Positions 24,801 through 37,734 of a DNA stretch of 64,000 bases are shown in pieces (position 1 is the stretch's first letter; every line of letters starts with the position of its first letter). Both the position numbers and the translations under genes were made by a program. The stretch is from Hymenolepis diminuta (lineage: Eukaryota > Platyhelminthes > Cestoda > Cyclophyllidea > Hymenolepididae). Below the pieces are notes generated by a model. The model ran no database searches. It saw nothing but the letters and a program-made list of their open reading frames with translations, and was not told the origin of the DNA. Where the stretch lies: positions 110,047-174,046 of the forward strand of contig CAADRB010000102.1 in assembly GCA_900708905.1 (NCBI GenBank), in the 5' to 3' direction.

Positions 24801-27024
24801 CCTTAGGAAAATCATTACTTTTAAGGAAATATCTCTGGCGTAACTTAGTCGAGTTCCTAACATAACTTTATAGAATGGATCAAGTGCCTCTTTAGTTTAC
24901 TTGTAATCATAACGACATTGCCGTATCATTACATATCTTCTAACAAAAGCTTTACTTAAAATTTTTATTTATTTTAGTTAATGGAATTTAGAATTTCCCC
25001 AGATTACAGTAGTATTAGAAAAGTAGTATTGAATAGGACTGGGTCATGCGCAAGACCATATCCATTACATGATGGTATGGAGGTACTTATACCATTGTGT
25101 ATGATACTTAAGTAAAGTCTAAGAATAAGGAATATGAATGAGGATGAAGCGGAAATGATATAGTGATACAAATGAGAAAAGGACTTATTTTGAGGTTACT
25201 ATAATAACGAGAATTAAGGACGTCAGTCGGCTTTCCCTAATCCCCATACTTTTGCAATTAATTATCGAAGTGTTCTTCGTACTCCTTCAATGACATGAAG
25301 ATGGTCTACATTACTTTTCTCTGTTATCAATTTCCTATCCTCTTGTTCCCACAAACGGATCGTGTGGCTTTTAAAAAGATTCAGGCAATCAAAGCAAAAA
25401 CATTAGACTGCTGGTACCGCACACACATGCGCGCACACACCTTCATACAAGTACGCCTTTATTGCTATCTACACTGATACTAGAAGTAAAATGGCGCTGC
25501 ATTTGGGGAGGGGAGGAGAAGGGAATGTAGTTTTACAGTTGTAGTAGTTCTGTAGTTTAGTACTAGCACAGCCACGCAAAGCTCAGTGAGTCACCATTAG
25601 GCAGCATTGGCGGAGGCAGTGGTGCTTCTGCTACCCAGTATTGGGTGTTGGCAGAAGCTTCTGTAGTGTATGTAAGGACTTTTGTGGAAGCATGAAAATC
25701 CTATCATGATTGTACTGGTTTATATGTGACTTTTATGGAGGTAGATTTAAGGGAAGAATTCGTAAATTAAAATTGAATTAGGGTCTAGAAGCTAATCTGC
25801 ACCAACAAGAATAAAATTAAGTCAGTTATCGGAATGTGTTGCATGTATCTAAGACAGCGTTCATCCCTCTATAAGCCCAGTTTAAACATAAAGAATTACC
25901 TGCGACTTTGTGGACAAGTGGACATCAGTTCACTGGTCACTCATAATATGATTTGTTCTGTCATGGTTTCTTAAAAAGTTGAAGGTTAATACACGCACTA
26001 GTCAAAACAGATAAGAGAATTGAAGGTGAAATGCCAATCCATTTCAAACTAGAATGTACCATTCTTAAGTGCAACTACAATAAATTGTTCCATTAAAATA
26101 TATTAAAATACAATCAAGTCTGTAAGCTTCTTTTAAAATATTCAAAAATATTCGCGCCTATTTAAGTATACCCAGTACTTTCTGGTAATCCCACCAGTAC
26201 GTCATAGGCCAGGCATTTGACTGGCGAAAACTTGAAGCATTTTAATGGTAACTGCGGCATCGGCAGTAGTGTCATACGGGATGTGTGAATAATGCTAATT
26301 TTACGATGGATGGATGAAAGGCATGCGCAGCAAACACTTTACGCGTGGTGTGTGAGCTCATAAAGACGCAGCGACACGAGAGAGACGAGATAAGACGCAT
26401 CGTTAAGTACTAAGACGTAGCAGACTTTGGGAAGTCTAGTCATCCATGTCTGAGGTCGCACTCTTGTGCTTAGATGCGAGTGTGAGTTTTTTATTGTTTT
26501 TATGCCTCTGTCCTTCTAATATCAGAAAATAGTAAAAATACGCCCCGTGTCAGAAAATTCAGACTAACATAATTTCATTAATTGATAGCAAATATTATGA
26601 AGGGTTACAGGTTTGAAAAAGGAGGGAGGGAAAGGCATCTATTCAGATATCATTTTCATAACAATGAGACTTATCTCTTAATAACTGGAGAAGTAGACTT
26701 CGAAAACGTGACATTTTTTGTTTTCTAGAAAGATAAAACCAAGATCTGCTAAGCTAAATCACGTCTATGGAGTTCTTCTGCTCTGAAAGTGGTTCGACTC
26801 CTCATTCTCTGTCACTTCCATAGTTAATAATAATAATCAATTAATCAATTAATAATCAATTCCCCTTCCTTAAGTTATATTTTCTTTTCTATGATCTCGA
26901 ATGTTTATTATAAACATTGGACAGAATGAATAAAACATTAATAATTAACGCTTACACATTAGCATCTTCGTCATAAAAGTGCCAAATCCCCTCACCATGA
27001 ATACCAAAAGAAACTAGATTTATG
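24801..27024. other. Gene-poor DNA with GC-richer islands
   Basis: No gene recognised. A CA-rich patch lies at 25420-25440, GC-richer islands at about 25480-25700 and 26300-26480, and an AAT/AATC-type simple repeat at 26825-26860. Confidence 0.4.
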
Positions 27025-27215
27025 TCAGTAGTGAAGTGGTTAACGCTCCCGACTGAGGTCAGAGATCAAGGGTTCCACGCCCATCGATCCAGACTTTGTG
27101 AACGGAAGGGCCAAAGACTGCCTGATTCTGTTTAATAAAAGGGATGGCAGAACTCGAGTTTCTTCCCTGCTAGACTCTATGGCGCTATCCCTCTACCGAA
27201 GATGAATGTTGGAAA
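27025..27215 (+). repeat. tRNA-derived SINE copy
   Basis: Head agtgaagtggttaacgctcc, B-box region caagggttccacgcccatcg, body gaacggaagggccaaagact and ctgtttaataaaaggg, and tail gaagatgaatgttggaaaac. The tail matches 44740-44945 (aagatgaattttgaaaaac). Confidence 0.65.
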
Positions 27216-29299
27216 ACACATCTAAATAGAGAAAGAAGGTTAGTAATACAGAAGCTGGTGAAGAGAAGTTCAGAAATGTTCAGAAGTGTTCATGAATGAA
27301 AAAAGATCATCTGCATCATCTACTATCCGTTATTATTTATTTCGTTCACAGTACAAGATTTGAATCTCAAAATCGGTATCATGAGCATTATTATAGATCA
27401 CTTTGAGTAAACCATAGTGAGTCGTGCTATGTTAAATGCTTGTTCTTGGCTGTAAGAGATACAAATTAATAGAGGTGGCATGACCAACCACGGAATTAAA
27501 TCAACCAATCAACGAGCTTTGAATATCGTGGACTTAATCGCCCTCAGGGATCTGGGAATCAATTAATGAAGATCGAACATTAGGGCATCACAAAGTGGAC
27601 CTTCCATAATTCAGATAAAGTAAAACTCGTAATGTCATGACAACATTGTCTGTTTGCAGCCTCCCTTACTCAGATGCTTTCCCAGGATTAAAACTTGTGT
27701 AAATTATTTTCTGTTGCCATTTGCAATAACAAGAACCGTCCGCACTTCTCTGTATCATATATCCTTTTATTAGGAGACAATGCGTGTGTTGTCTTCTCCA
27801 CACCTTTTAATTTTTGCTGAACATCTATGGAAATAATATCAGAGCATTCTGTGCCATGATTTTATTTGAGAACAAATAATACCTTGCACTGAATAATCTT
27901 ATGAATATTTATTCTAGGTTTGGTCCGCTTACTCAAACTAATCCTCGTTTTGAACATGTCATTGTCATATCATTTCCGCCCACTCTTTCACAGGCATGCA
28001 TGTGTACCAAAAGCGGGTGCACACTCCTTATTTCCTGTTGGTTAAAAATTATTTAATAGACCCAGTCCTACTTTCTCTATCTTTCATTGACTCACGTATA
28101 CAAAAGGTACAGACGCATCATAATAATTACGGTGCAGTATATCATTTGTTGCCTTCTGATCAAAAGATTAATAGTTTAATTCCCAAATTGAATGAAATTG
28201 TAAATGAAATTTTACCCCTTTGAATGAAATTCGCGTTTAAGACAAAAAGATTTTGAGGTTCATTCTAGTGATAATTAGAATATTAAATAGAGTTAAAGAT
28301 TGATGAGTGTCAATGCCTCGTTTGCGATAATGTATAGACAGGCTCATATTATTTGGGGTAAAGTAACAAAAGAAAGATAAAGAACTTTCAGGCAATAGTC
28401 ATATCCGTTTGTTTTGATGAGGAAATAAAAGCGTCTTTAATTCCCTCTACTGTCTATAGAAAAGGTATTTAGGAAACGTTTCGAGACAGGCGTTTACAAA
28501 ACAAATAGATTATGAACAGTAACACTCTGCTAAATAGTAACACTCGTTAAAAAATGGTTTTTCAAACAATGATTAAGTCAGGGTTCTGAGACTTAATCGG
28601 ATAAAGTCTGATGAAGAATGTCTGTCGGTGGTCAGAATGTACGTCAGAAGTTACATATTCGATACACAACACAAATCCATTGAACGGCATTACCAATCAT
28701 ACCGAATAAAATTTGTCAGTAAGAATAGTGTTGCTCGGCTAAAGATGTTGGAAAATTTCCCCAACCCCTCCTTTTCTGCGTTGTTTATTACTATGGTTTG
28801 TTTATCGAATTTTACTCAGTTTTTTTACCTTTTTCAAATTGTTGTGCATATGACTCATCTTCCGGAACATAGACAGGACGCAGATCTATATTTCCTTCTA
28901 TTTTCCTTTTCCTTCCCAATAGTGCTACTATTTGGAACGTAAGAAACTTTTTTTCATAAAGTTGTCCGTTATAAGTAAAGCCGCCACAAAACTTGGGATG
29001 ACTAGAGCCTTGTTAAGAAAAGAGAAAGTAAATGAGCTGATTTCTGCTCTTTTGTGCGAGTGGACTAAATGTTCACTGCCTTCTTAAATAATGTACTTTT
29101 AAATAAAATGAGTCCAACGGAAATAAAACTGGAATCAATCAATTTCGACAAATGAAGCAGCGTAAAGAGAACGCAGGTTGTGTAGGTGCCTTTGCAGCTT
29201 CTGGTGATGAAAAGTACAACTTAGCTAAAAGTGAAAAAAAACGAGTCGGAAAATTATTTTTGAAGTTAGCCATCACCTCCGACAGTGATTTTAAAAGGC
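27216..29299. other. Gene-poor DNA
   Basis: No gene recognised. The frames at 27996-28223 and 28628-28942 have no family signature and lack splice context. Confidence 0.4.
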
Positions 29300-29445
29300 G
29301 TTGAGGAGCATTGTCAAAGAGTCTTCCTAGTGAGAAGTGTGAATTCTGTCACCCATTTCATTAGTCTGATTTAACCATTCCACTTACTGGGTTTGCAGCA
29401 ATAGACACAAACTCGTGACTCCTCACTGCGCCAACGGACACATTA
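29300..29445 (-). repeat. tRNA-derived SINE copy
   Basis: On the minus strand, GTTGGCGCAGTGAGGAGTCA (A box), then AGTAAGTGGAATGGTTAAAT and CAGACTAATGAAATGGGTGA (body). The tail CTTCTCACTAGGAAG matches the TCTCACCAGGAAGG of the 44740 copy. Confidence 0.55.
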
Positions 29446-32400
29446 AAAAATATAGTAAAAAGAGTTTGTAACGATGACTTATAACAATATAGTTTAAATA
29501 CTTGCCCTCATCTTTCATAAAGGTCAGTGCCTGCTAATTGGGTAAATAAATGTCTCTATACTAGTCGTATCTGAGTGCTTTTGGCCCACTTTTCCATTAA
29601 TTAGGTGAGATTTAGTGAAAATTAATTAGGATAATAAATACTTCAATCATTTATCATGTTAAAAATCAGTTAAATCGTTTGAAACTTGTGATTAATCAGG
29701 TTGCAAATGAAATACCACTATTAATGATAAAAAGACTAGATTTTTGACTCCGATTTCCATTTATCCTGAATGACCAACTTTTGTTATTCGGACTTTCCCG
29801 ATGGTTAACACTTTTGTTTTCATAGCCCCCGTATAGACCAACTTTCAGGATTTCAAGGAAAGGTTAATTCTAATTATATTTTTTGATGATAAGAATAACA
29901 CGTGGGAATTAAGACCTCATACGGGATGTGAACTGTCCATCTGTGACTGACCACAATATTGCAAAATATTAGCCTATTTCAATCACAAGGAGGCATCTAA
30001 ACATGAGGAACTGTAAGGCAATACGAATAGGAGTTGGAGAAATGCAAATCCAGAGAACTAGAAGAGAATTACATCATCTGACATTGAGATTAAACAGACT
30101 GTCTGATTTTACTTAATAGACTACTTTCATTGTATCAAGGCCTGACGTTCCGAAGTTCAAACTTTATGCTCTGTCCCTAGATTCTTGATAAGAACGTTTG
30201 AGTTCGAAATTGATTAGATTGTAATGACAGATGAAACTATTAAGCCACTTGGTCATTTTCTATCATTTTAAAGACTTCTTCCAATAAACCAACTTGTGTC
30301 TACCGTCAAAAAGCAATTAAATTTTTTTTCGTGTCAAAGTTAATTTCCGCATTGTTCATAGCTGACTGATAGGTAAATTGAATTGAAAGACTGGCCATAT
30401 CCGTTTCAGTAAATTTCTTATTTTTAAACAGCCAATTATCCCAAATATAAAAAATATACGTTTTTTTGAAACTCCGAAAGGTAATAAATCTCAGATCAGC
30501 GACGAAACACAATTTCGAAGCATTCTAGACTATTATTTATGTCGTTCGAGAAGGAGAACATAAAGCCATAATCTTGTAACTTTTAATCAACAAAGTATAA
30601 ATTTAAAAATTCTGATAAAAAATCTTATACAAATCTACCAGGTTAAACAGCCTCGTGACTAGTTCTAACAAAGGCTTTTTTGCATCCCTTTGTCATAAAA
30701 TGAAGTAATTAACTGATTTTCTACTTTTTAGATTAAAAGACCACCCAATTATTTGCAGCAATATCGTCTACACGGAAACAAGGCTTGAATTTATAATCTG
30801 ATATTCTATTAAGGCTAATTGGATAATACTACTTGAGTTAAGAGCATAATATAAAAAATGGTAATTTTAACTAAACAAAAAGAAGGAGATCCTCCCCCCC
30901 TCCCCCCCCAAGCCTTCCAAATGCTGAAACTTGAATTTTGGAATTAAATGGGATACTGATCTATTCTGCAGAATTATTAATGGGCCTAGTTCTTCAATCT
31001 GTTTATAAATTTTCCTAGATTCATTATGTGTGGAATTGAATTATGTCCATTCATTTCCTGAAAAAATATGAGAAATACTACTGAATAGATTTAAAAAGAA
31101 GAATAGATTTTATCAAGCATTCAAACACCATAACAGTTAGTTATTATAATATTGTTAACTTGTTCTCCATCTTTATCATTTGCCCTTTATAAGCTCTTAC
31201 CTATTTTAACGCTCTCTGACACAGTTTTAGACATCATGATTTACACAGGCATGCACCTATTTCTCTCATACCTGCTACTACTGTCACATTGAGTAAAGTA
31301 GCAGCAGCAATTGTTCTTGCAAAAACACACAATTGATGAGTAAGTAAGTAAGTTTGAGAAACAAGGCGTCTCGGTGTGTGTTAGCAACAAGGGCGGTGGT
31401 TGCTTGTCTCTCACTCTCTAGGTAGCGAAAGAGAAGTTTTTTGCTTGCTTGTGCAGGAGAGGGATGAGTCACTAGCATACCCACGATACGACAGTAGCTA
31501 CTACTAATATTGCAACAGCGGTTACGCCTCCCCATACGGGCTTACGGAAATGCCTGCAGAAAAAAATAGGTAGGCCACTTGTTTTTGAGACTGGAACAAA
31601 ATACAGGCTCAAACCTGGACGAGAATCGCGAGCATGAGAGAGAGAGACGACTTCATTTTCTCAAAAAAACTCAAGGTGGTGGACTTGGCTGAATTTGGCA
31701 AATACATCTTCATGCAGAAGTGCATATGCGAATTAATACAAGAGAGATTTCTAAATGCCAGAGATAGTATTTCTCTTTTTATCTTATGAGTTTTATTTAG
31801 AATAGAGACCAGCTAATATTTTTGCGGATAGCTAAACTAATATTTTCGACTAAAATTCTTTGAACAGAGTTCATCCCTCCAAGGCTAGATTTTGCTGTTG
31901 CTACTCTTCCATGCTCGTACGTGGGAATGAAGACTGTTCATTGCTAGATGTTGGCTAACCAGGTGGCCAATCAATACCATATTCTAAGCTATATATAAAC
32001 AGTTATGCTACTACAACAAAGAGCTGCAGACCCTTTTCTATCTCTCTGGCCATAGCGTAGTCTCAGTGGACACCTTACAATATCGAAGTGGCAGCCTAGT
32101 TTACACCAGTGGATTCATAATATTGTATCAGATACCGAGAAAATTCGATTACGAAAGATCACAAGCATAGATTAGAAGTTTATTAACAAGTGGTAAGTTG
32201 AGAGAAGTAGCACAGCATACGATTTGCTGGTTGGTGATAATGGTTCAGACTAACTGATAGGGCTTGAAATCGACTTTGTGTATAACTAAAAACATTTGAG
32301 ATAAATACAACACGTTCTAAGTAGATGGTTGCATTCATCTTGTGTAGTTTCATTACTTGAATTATTCGCACCGAACTGTGATAGAAATAAAGACCTTTAG

Positions 32401-33109
32401 CTATTGCTTTCAAATAAATACCTTGCAAATTATCATTCATTAACGGGAAGTAAATCCATGGTATTTTATGAGACTTGTTACTTAAACTTTGCTCTATTAG
32501 TGTACTCTCAAAATTTCATTATTCCATTGATTTGTGAGTAATAGCCCATCTTAGTGATAGACTTCCGCTACAGAACCGTGTTGAAAATTGAGTGCTTTAT
32601 GTAACAATCAAAAAGCCTTTGACTTTATGGTGAATAATCTAACCTTGTAGAGAATTTTCATCTTAATTGTTACCTGGTTATTATGATTGGCTTGCTAGCC
32701 CCAAATACCTCGTAAAAGTCAAAATACGCTCATTACTAGCAAGAGGAATAAATGACAAAGTGAAAGGTGAGGAGGTAAAAGAAGAGATGTTTATTCACGT
32801 TATATGCTTGCTAGAGTTGGTAATTTTTCTCTCCGACTACCATTTCCAACTTAATCATTCCATCTGATTTTCACTTAGAGATTCAAGTTCTTTGCAGTAG
32901 AACCTGCTGTTTTCAAGACTAACATCAGGATATAAACCTTAAATATCTGACTAGGAATACTAGTCAACACTTGTATTGATAGGTAGACTGAATTGAGGAA
33001 ATTTCAATGACTTTACGATAAATATATCTCTTCTGGGCAAAGAACAGGTATCATTTTGTCATTTCTCTCCTTCAATAAAGAGCAAAATGCATATTTTTTC
33101 TGCATGATA
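29446..33109. other. Gene-poor DNA
   Basis: No gene recognised. Features seen: a cytosine tract at 30891-30909 (guanine runs on the minus strand), a GC-richer island at about 31360-31540, a GA-rich repeat at 31636-31648, and a TATA-like tatatataaacag at about 31992 that may belong to a decayed transcribed repeat. Confidence 0.4.
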
Positions 33110-33195
33110 GGAGTTGAATTGGCAGTCCGAGACTTGACAGTTGACAAGTTTGTCTTGCAGATAACCTACCTCGCCTTACGGTGTGGCCGTTTATT
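33110..33195 (-). repeat. Possible fragment of tRNA-derived SINE
   Basis: On the minus strand, GCGAGGTAGGTTATCTGCAA and AAGTCTCGGACTGCCAATTC weakly resemble the SINE head. Too diverged to be certain. Confidence 0.25.
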
Positions 33196-33479
33196 TCAAC
33201 ACAGACAGGATATGCTAATTATGTACCTAAGGTGAAAACGTCTCTTTTGTGACGTCAATTCACCTATCGGTAAAGGTTAAAATTAATTTATATTTAGCAA
33301 TGCAATCTTGAGTGAATTAACTAAAAGAGGCAACTGAAGGATGTCTCTTTACGCATTCTCCAAAACTATCCTTTAGTCATATTCTTCATGAAAATACATT
33401 GATTTTTCGCATTTATTTCCCTTTGACTCAAACTCGTCTGTCATGCCGCTTATGCATATGTGAAGAGAAATACAAAGAC

Positions 33480-33720
33480 AGTTTATATGAGTCATTTGGG
33501 CAAGGACGCGTTTGAGTGTACGAGTGTAGTGTACTTTTGGATGAAACGGGGCAGTTATAGAAGAAATTGGCCTAGTCATAACGGTTAGAGATTGGATCAT
33601 AGGGGCATAAAGGCGAAAAATCACCGTATTTTAATAAAGGGTGTGACAAAAGAATGATTTTTGAAAGTGCACAGATATCCATCAGCCTCCTCCCAGCCTT
33701 GAGGTACGCAAAGTCGACAT
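33480..33720 (+). repeat. Dispersed repeat family C copy
   Basis: Shares ordered blocks with 22190-22490: gagtcatttgggcaaggacg, gatgaaacggggcagttata, ggatcataggggcataaagg, ttttgaaagtgcacag. It is a non-coding repeat of unknown class. Confidence 0.65.
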
Positions 33721-34049
33721 GAACTTCTGACTGTGCACGTCCACGTGCAGTTGACCTGTTCAACCTAAATGCCTCACTCCTTGGGAGGTTGTAATCACTG
33801 GATGAAAGAAACGGAACCTTGTATGTGAAGGTAGAATAAAATATTATAAGAATGATAAAAACAAAATGAATTCAGTTGATGAATAAAGGACAGCTAATTA
33901 AAATATCATGAATGGCAAGCAACCAATGAGGAATTGGATTCATGAAAATTCAAAAAAGGTTGTTTTAAAGTTATGAAAGGCGAGTATATATTGATGGATG
34001 GGAAACATCTGGATTTGAGGGGAAGCAGAGAGGAAATTGTTCGGGTTGA

Positions 34050-34745
34050 CTATTGCACTTGCTTTGGTGCAATTCTTAGGTTTTCTGCCCCTTGCCGCAT
34101 TTTGACAGCATACTTTGAATAAAAGTAGGAATCTGGAAATTGCCTGCTGTCTGCAATGCTTTCTGAGATGTTGAGAAGTTGTTTTGGATCGCTGTTTTAG
34201 AGGGTGATGTTGTCCGTCTTTTGTGTTGAGTCAGTTTGAGACTTTAGAGACCCGGAATTGGTTTGTCGGCCAAGTGCAGCGAAGTAGCATGGTGTTGGAG
34301 TTGCCTGGTGGTGTTGATGATATCAATGCTGTGTTTCCGGTTGAGGTAGTTTTGGAGAAGTTGTCATTCCAGGTTTCCGTGTGTTCTTCTTTTTCCTGGC
34401 TCGCCCCTTGCTCGTGTGGGGTACTGTTTCTCCACTCCTCATTTAGAGTTGGAATCACCAGCGTTCTCGAAAATAACCGTGGAACCGTTTCGTATCAAAT
34501 TCCGTTTCTGGGGTGATTATTGTGGAAGACGATTCATCGCGGTCCGTTCGAGGAGGATCCAGGTCTACATTATCTCTCTTGCGGCAGCAGTCCTTCAGCG
34601 TCTCCATCTATTAACCCGTCATGAGGCCATTTGCTATATTCTATTTCTGGCTTCTCCATGTACTCCAAGATAGCAAACTTGAGATCATCGTAACGCGTCG
34701 TGGACATTTTTCGATGACGTCATACACAAACTTAGCTACTTCTGG
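34050..34745 (-). pseudogene. Decayed gag-like retrotransposon relic
   Basis: Broken minus-strand frames read PEVAKFVYDVIEKCP (34745 downward), then after a frameshift TRYDDLKFAILEYMEK, and much further on DSYFYSKYAVKMRQGA (about 34130-34080). LTR-retrotransposon Gag proteins often have PEVA-x-x-V-x-D, then Y-x-x-LK-x-A-I and a late WYH-x-x-FG-x-x-A-type segment, which these faintly recall. Several stops and frameshifts intervene, so it cannot be functional. The assignment rests on short motifs only. The relic directly abuts the LTR on the right, in opposite orientation to that LTR's apparent direction, which suggests nesting or rearrangement. Confidence 0.3.
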
Positions 34746-35046
34746 TGTTGGGACACTGAGGAGACAGATAAATAGCACTTACCGGCTGATTATTTCGTAA
34801 GCTCGAAACCGTGTCTCGAAGAGAAGAAACTCTATGAAGTATGCTGTTTAGTGAAGGTGGGAGTAATGTAGTCGTTTGCTGATGTAGATCAGAAAGTTAC
34901 GAGTGCTTGCAGGGTCACCGGTTTGTTGGTGTAGTATAACCGAGGTTATCAATTTAAGTAATAAGACTAGTAGCTATCGTTGTTGGCTGTTGTTAGCTGC
35001 TAGCTGCCGTCTTAGCTCCTAAAATTCGGTTTCTGCTACCCCAACA
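34746..35046 (+). mobile_element. Probable LTR (301 bp), plus orientation
   Basis: Begins TGTTGGGAC and ends CTACCCCAACA, giving TGTTGGG/CCCAACA terminal inverted repeats with TG...CA ends, as in LTRs. Directly after it, at 35050, lies TGGCGACCCTG, a plausible tRNA primer-binding site a few bases from the LTR edge. A TATA-like tataacc (about 34936) and AATAAG near 34960 could be U3/R signals. No second LTR was found and the two flanks show no 5-bp target duplication, so it is a partial or rearranged copy. Confidence 0.5.
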
Positions 35047-35066
35047 ATTTGGCGACCCTGTGAGCA
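35047..35066 (+). other. Putative LTR primer-binding site
   Basis: atttggcgaccctgtgagc starts immediately after the LTR end. TGGCGACCC would pair with a tRNA 3' end ...GGGTCGCCA. The tRNA species was not determined. Confidence 0.45.
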
Positions 35067-36669
35067 TTCATTCTACATAGGTCCACCAGAGGTCTTAGGA
35101 AAGTTTAGACAAGGAAACGAAAGTCTTCGAAGGATATTTCCAAATGAAGCAGCATGGTATAGATGAAATGAAAGATTGAATAAATGGAAAATTTTTATTG
35201 ATTTACTGGAAAAATGTGACTACTAAGGAGGTTTGTTACGTTTTGTGACTTCTTAAAGCATTCCGAATTTATTTACTTAAAATAAATTTTCTCCATGTAA
35301 CTTCTAAAAAGCCTATATACACCTTCGGAATATATTGTCCAGTCATCATCTGTCTAAGTTGTCGCCTCAGCTTCACCCCCTGCTCATTATCGTGCGTCTT
35401 TTTTACCGAAATTTAGCACCAAATTGCCAAATATCTTCGTATAATCGCCAGAGACTGAAAGCTCTCACCTCTCATAACTAATCTGAAAAATTTTAAATAG
35501 TAAAAAATTTCATTATATAGCCCGTGTTACCTAGTTTTGTTGAGCTAAAATAGAAATATTTCCTTTCATTTGAAATATCAATTAAGACATCAAACTCTCC
35601 TATATTGGAACCTTCCCTAGATCCATGGGTTTAGTCTTACGTCAGACTAGCTTTCTTAATTTTTTAGATTTGAATGCAGGAGTAGAAGAGTTCGAGCACC
35701 TGAACGACAAAGGGAAAGAAGAGCAGAAGAGAGTTCCTGGACACTGTCAAAAATCAAGTCAGTGAAGTTATTTTATTTGGATAGAAGGCTTAAATAATTG
35801 AAAATACAGTTCCCAAACAATTACTGCATTAATGGCATGACAATATAAGAATTATGTAGTATTTCCCTTCTTTCTGACGTCCCGCTTCGAAATATTCCCT
35901 TTAGCGATAAGAAAATGGAACTAGCTTATTCAGGGAATTCAACAGATAATTTGAATAAGTATGATCACTTGATCGCTAAATTCCTAGAAATAATGTTTAT
36001 CTTTTACGAAAAGAATGAATTTTGTCATCCCCTTTAACTATTACGCTATTTTCTATGCTCCTAAAAATTGTAATTTTGATATAATTATTAAACACGACTT
36101 TTATCTAGATAAACTCTAATGTCTTTGTTACTCTCAAACTGCATATGTTTTATTTAACATCACCGGTAAATATGCATTTCAGCTTCTTTTAATTTACTTC
36201 CATTTCTATTCTCGCCACTTAACCGTATCATTCCTCAAATAATAGAACCTATATCTGCAGTTAAATTAGTAAAACTCCTGGAAATAGTCATTCAAATGCG
36301 TAGATTAGTCAATTTCTTTCCTTTTTTAAAATTGACGTCATGCTTCGACGACTGATGTAAGTATTTAAACTTAGAGATCAAGAACAAAGTGCAAAATAAT
36401 GTTCGGACATAATATTAGTAGGATTTAAAGAAACACGTGCATGACCCATGGATTTACGGCCTCAGAATGAAATAATGAATTTTCTGCATCTACACAGCTC
36501 TTATCAACATTTTCCGAACATTCCTTTGTTTTAATTTATTCTTAAATGACAGTGGATTTAAACCTCGTAGATAATTAAATAATAATGGGATAGCTATGAA
36601 TATAGGTGCACATCCTATTCATTTGTGTGTTTTCTTATGGCTTGCGAAAATAAGTATGAGTAAAAATTC
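35067..36669. other. Possible retroelement leader followed by gene-poor DNA
   Basis: If the LTR at 34746 is real, the first part would be its untranslated leader. No gag, protease or reverse transcriptase frame follows on the plus strand, so the internal region is lost or decayed. Confidence 0.35.
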
Positions 36670-36900
36670 CTGTGGCGCAAGAACTAACGTACTCATTTGC
36701 AAAATCAAAGGCCATAGGTTCGATGCCTCCAGTGAACGGAATGGCCAACTACATTAGTTGAAACTGACTAATAAATAGATTGACGGAACTTAACATTCTC
36801 ACCTGAGAGGCTCCAAAATGCTTTTCTTCTATCCGGAATGAGTAATGGAAAAACGCTTTAAAAATGGACTAACGAGCCATCATTCAGCATTAGTCCATTG
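36670..36900 (+). repeat. tRNA-derived SINE copy with 3' hairpin
   Basis: Head tgtggcgcaagaactaacgt, actcatttgcaaaatcaaag and a clear B box in ggccataggttcgatgcc, then body gaacggaatggccaactaca and tgaaactgactaataaatag. A perfect 10-bp inverted repeat (aatggactaa ... ttagtccatt, 36863-36899, 17-nt loop) follows its tail. Confidence 0.65.
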
Positions 36901-37734
36901 GAGTGAATGATTGTTTTAGCTTCCAATTCAATAACTCTCATCCATCAAAATAGGAAATATGATAATCTGTTTCCTAGTAAGTAATACTCAAGCATACTTA
37001 CCGAGCACACTGGCTAGAAAAAAAATCAAATCATTTATGCGCTAAGGGAGGAACGGTCAGAGCGCGACAATTGCCGATGTAGCCAACTTTCATGGAATTG
37101 TGTTTAATTTCAACCTATCGAAATTGAAGGATAATTAATAGCAGTCTGAGTAAAACACGTTAGGGCATTTTAAAAAACATATGATGAACTTTTTTACTTG
37201 ATAGTTTGTCATTAATTGCAGATCTTGATTCGATTATGTTTTATTTCAGGAATTGGCCATTTACCCAAATGAGGAAATTGGGAACTTAATTCCTACAATC
37301 TATTATTTAACAAACTGGTAACTTGGGCATGCAAGAGTAAAAAAATTACACCATCAGAATAAAGCGAGGAATGGTTTTTGTCCCGTTTGATGGGCTTGAC
37401 TGAGTAGTTTTTTGACAATGGCTACCGTGAGTCATGAAGTATGAGTAATCTCATATACATTTGAATTAAACTTTTCTCGCAGCAAAGTCATTGTGAATGA
37501 CTTTGTGAATGAATGGGTTAAATGAAATGACTCATTGCACTCGTGCTCTAGCCTGATCTCGCATAGATAGTGCAGCTATGAAACGTCCGCTTAATCAGCT
37601 TACTATATTGGACACTTGTAATAAAATATTCATCGGTTCGTTTATAGGCATTGTATTAAGTTGTAACAGAAGTTTCCGCTTTTTAAATTTGAATTAAAGC
37701 GAAAATTTTGTCAAAAATACATTTATTTAGTGTT
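36901..37734. other. Gene-poor DNA
   Basis: No gene recognised. A short imperfect direct repeat (gtgaatgactttgtgaatga) lies at about 37493-37512. Confidence 0.4.

Noticed and set aside
28628..28942. 104-aa ORF with hydrophobic stretches
   Set aside because: Composition follows the AT/T-rich DNA, with no motif and no splice or promoter context.
31985..32140. Possible second LTR promoter (TATATATAAACAG, AAGTGGCAGCC)
   Set aside because: Same lack of borders and partner copy.
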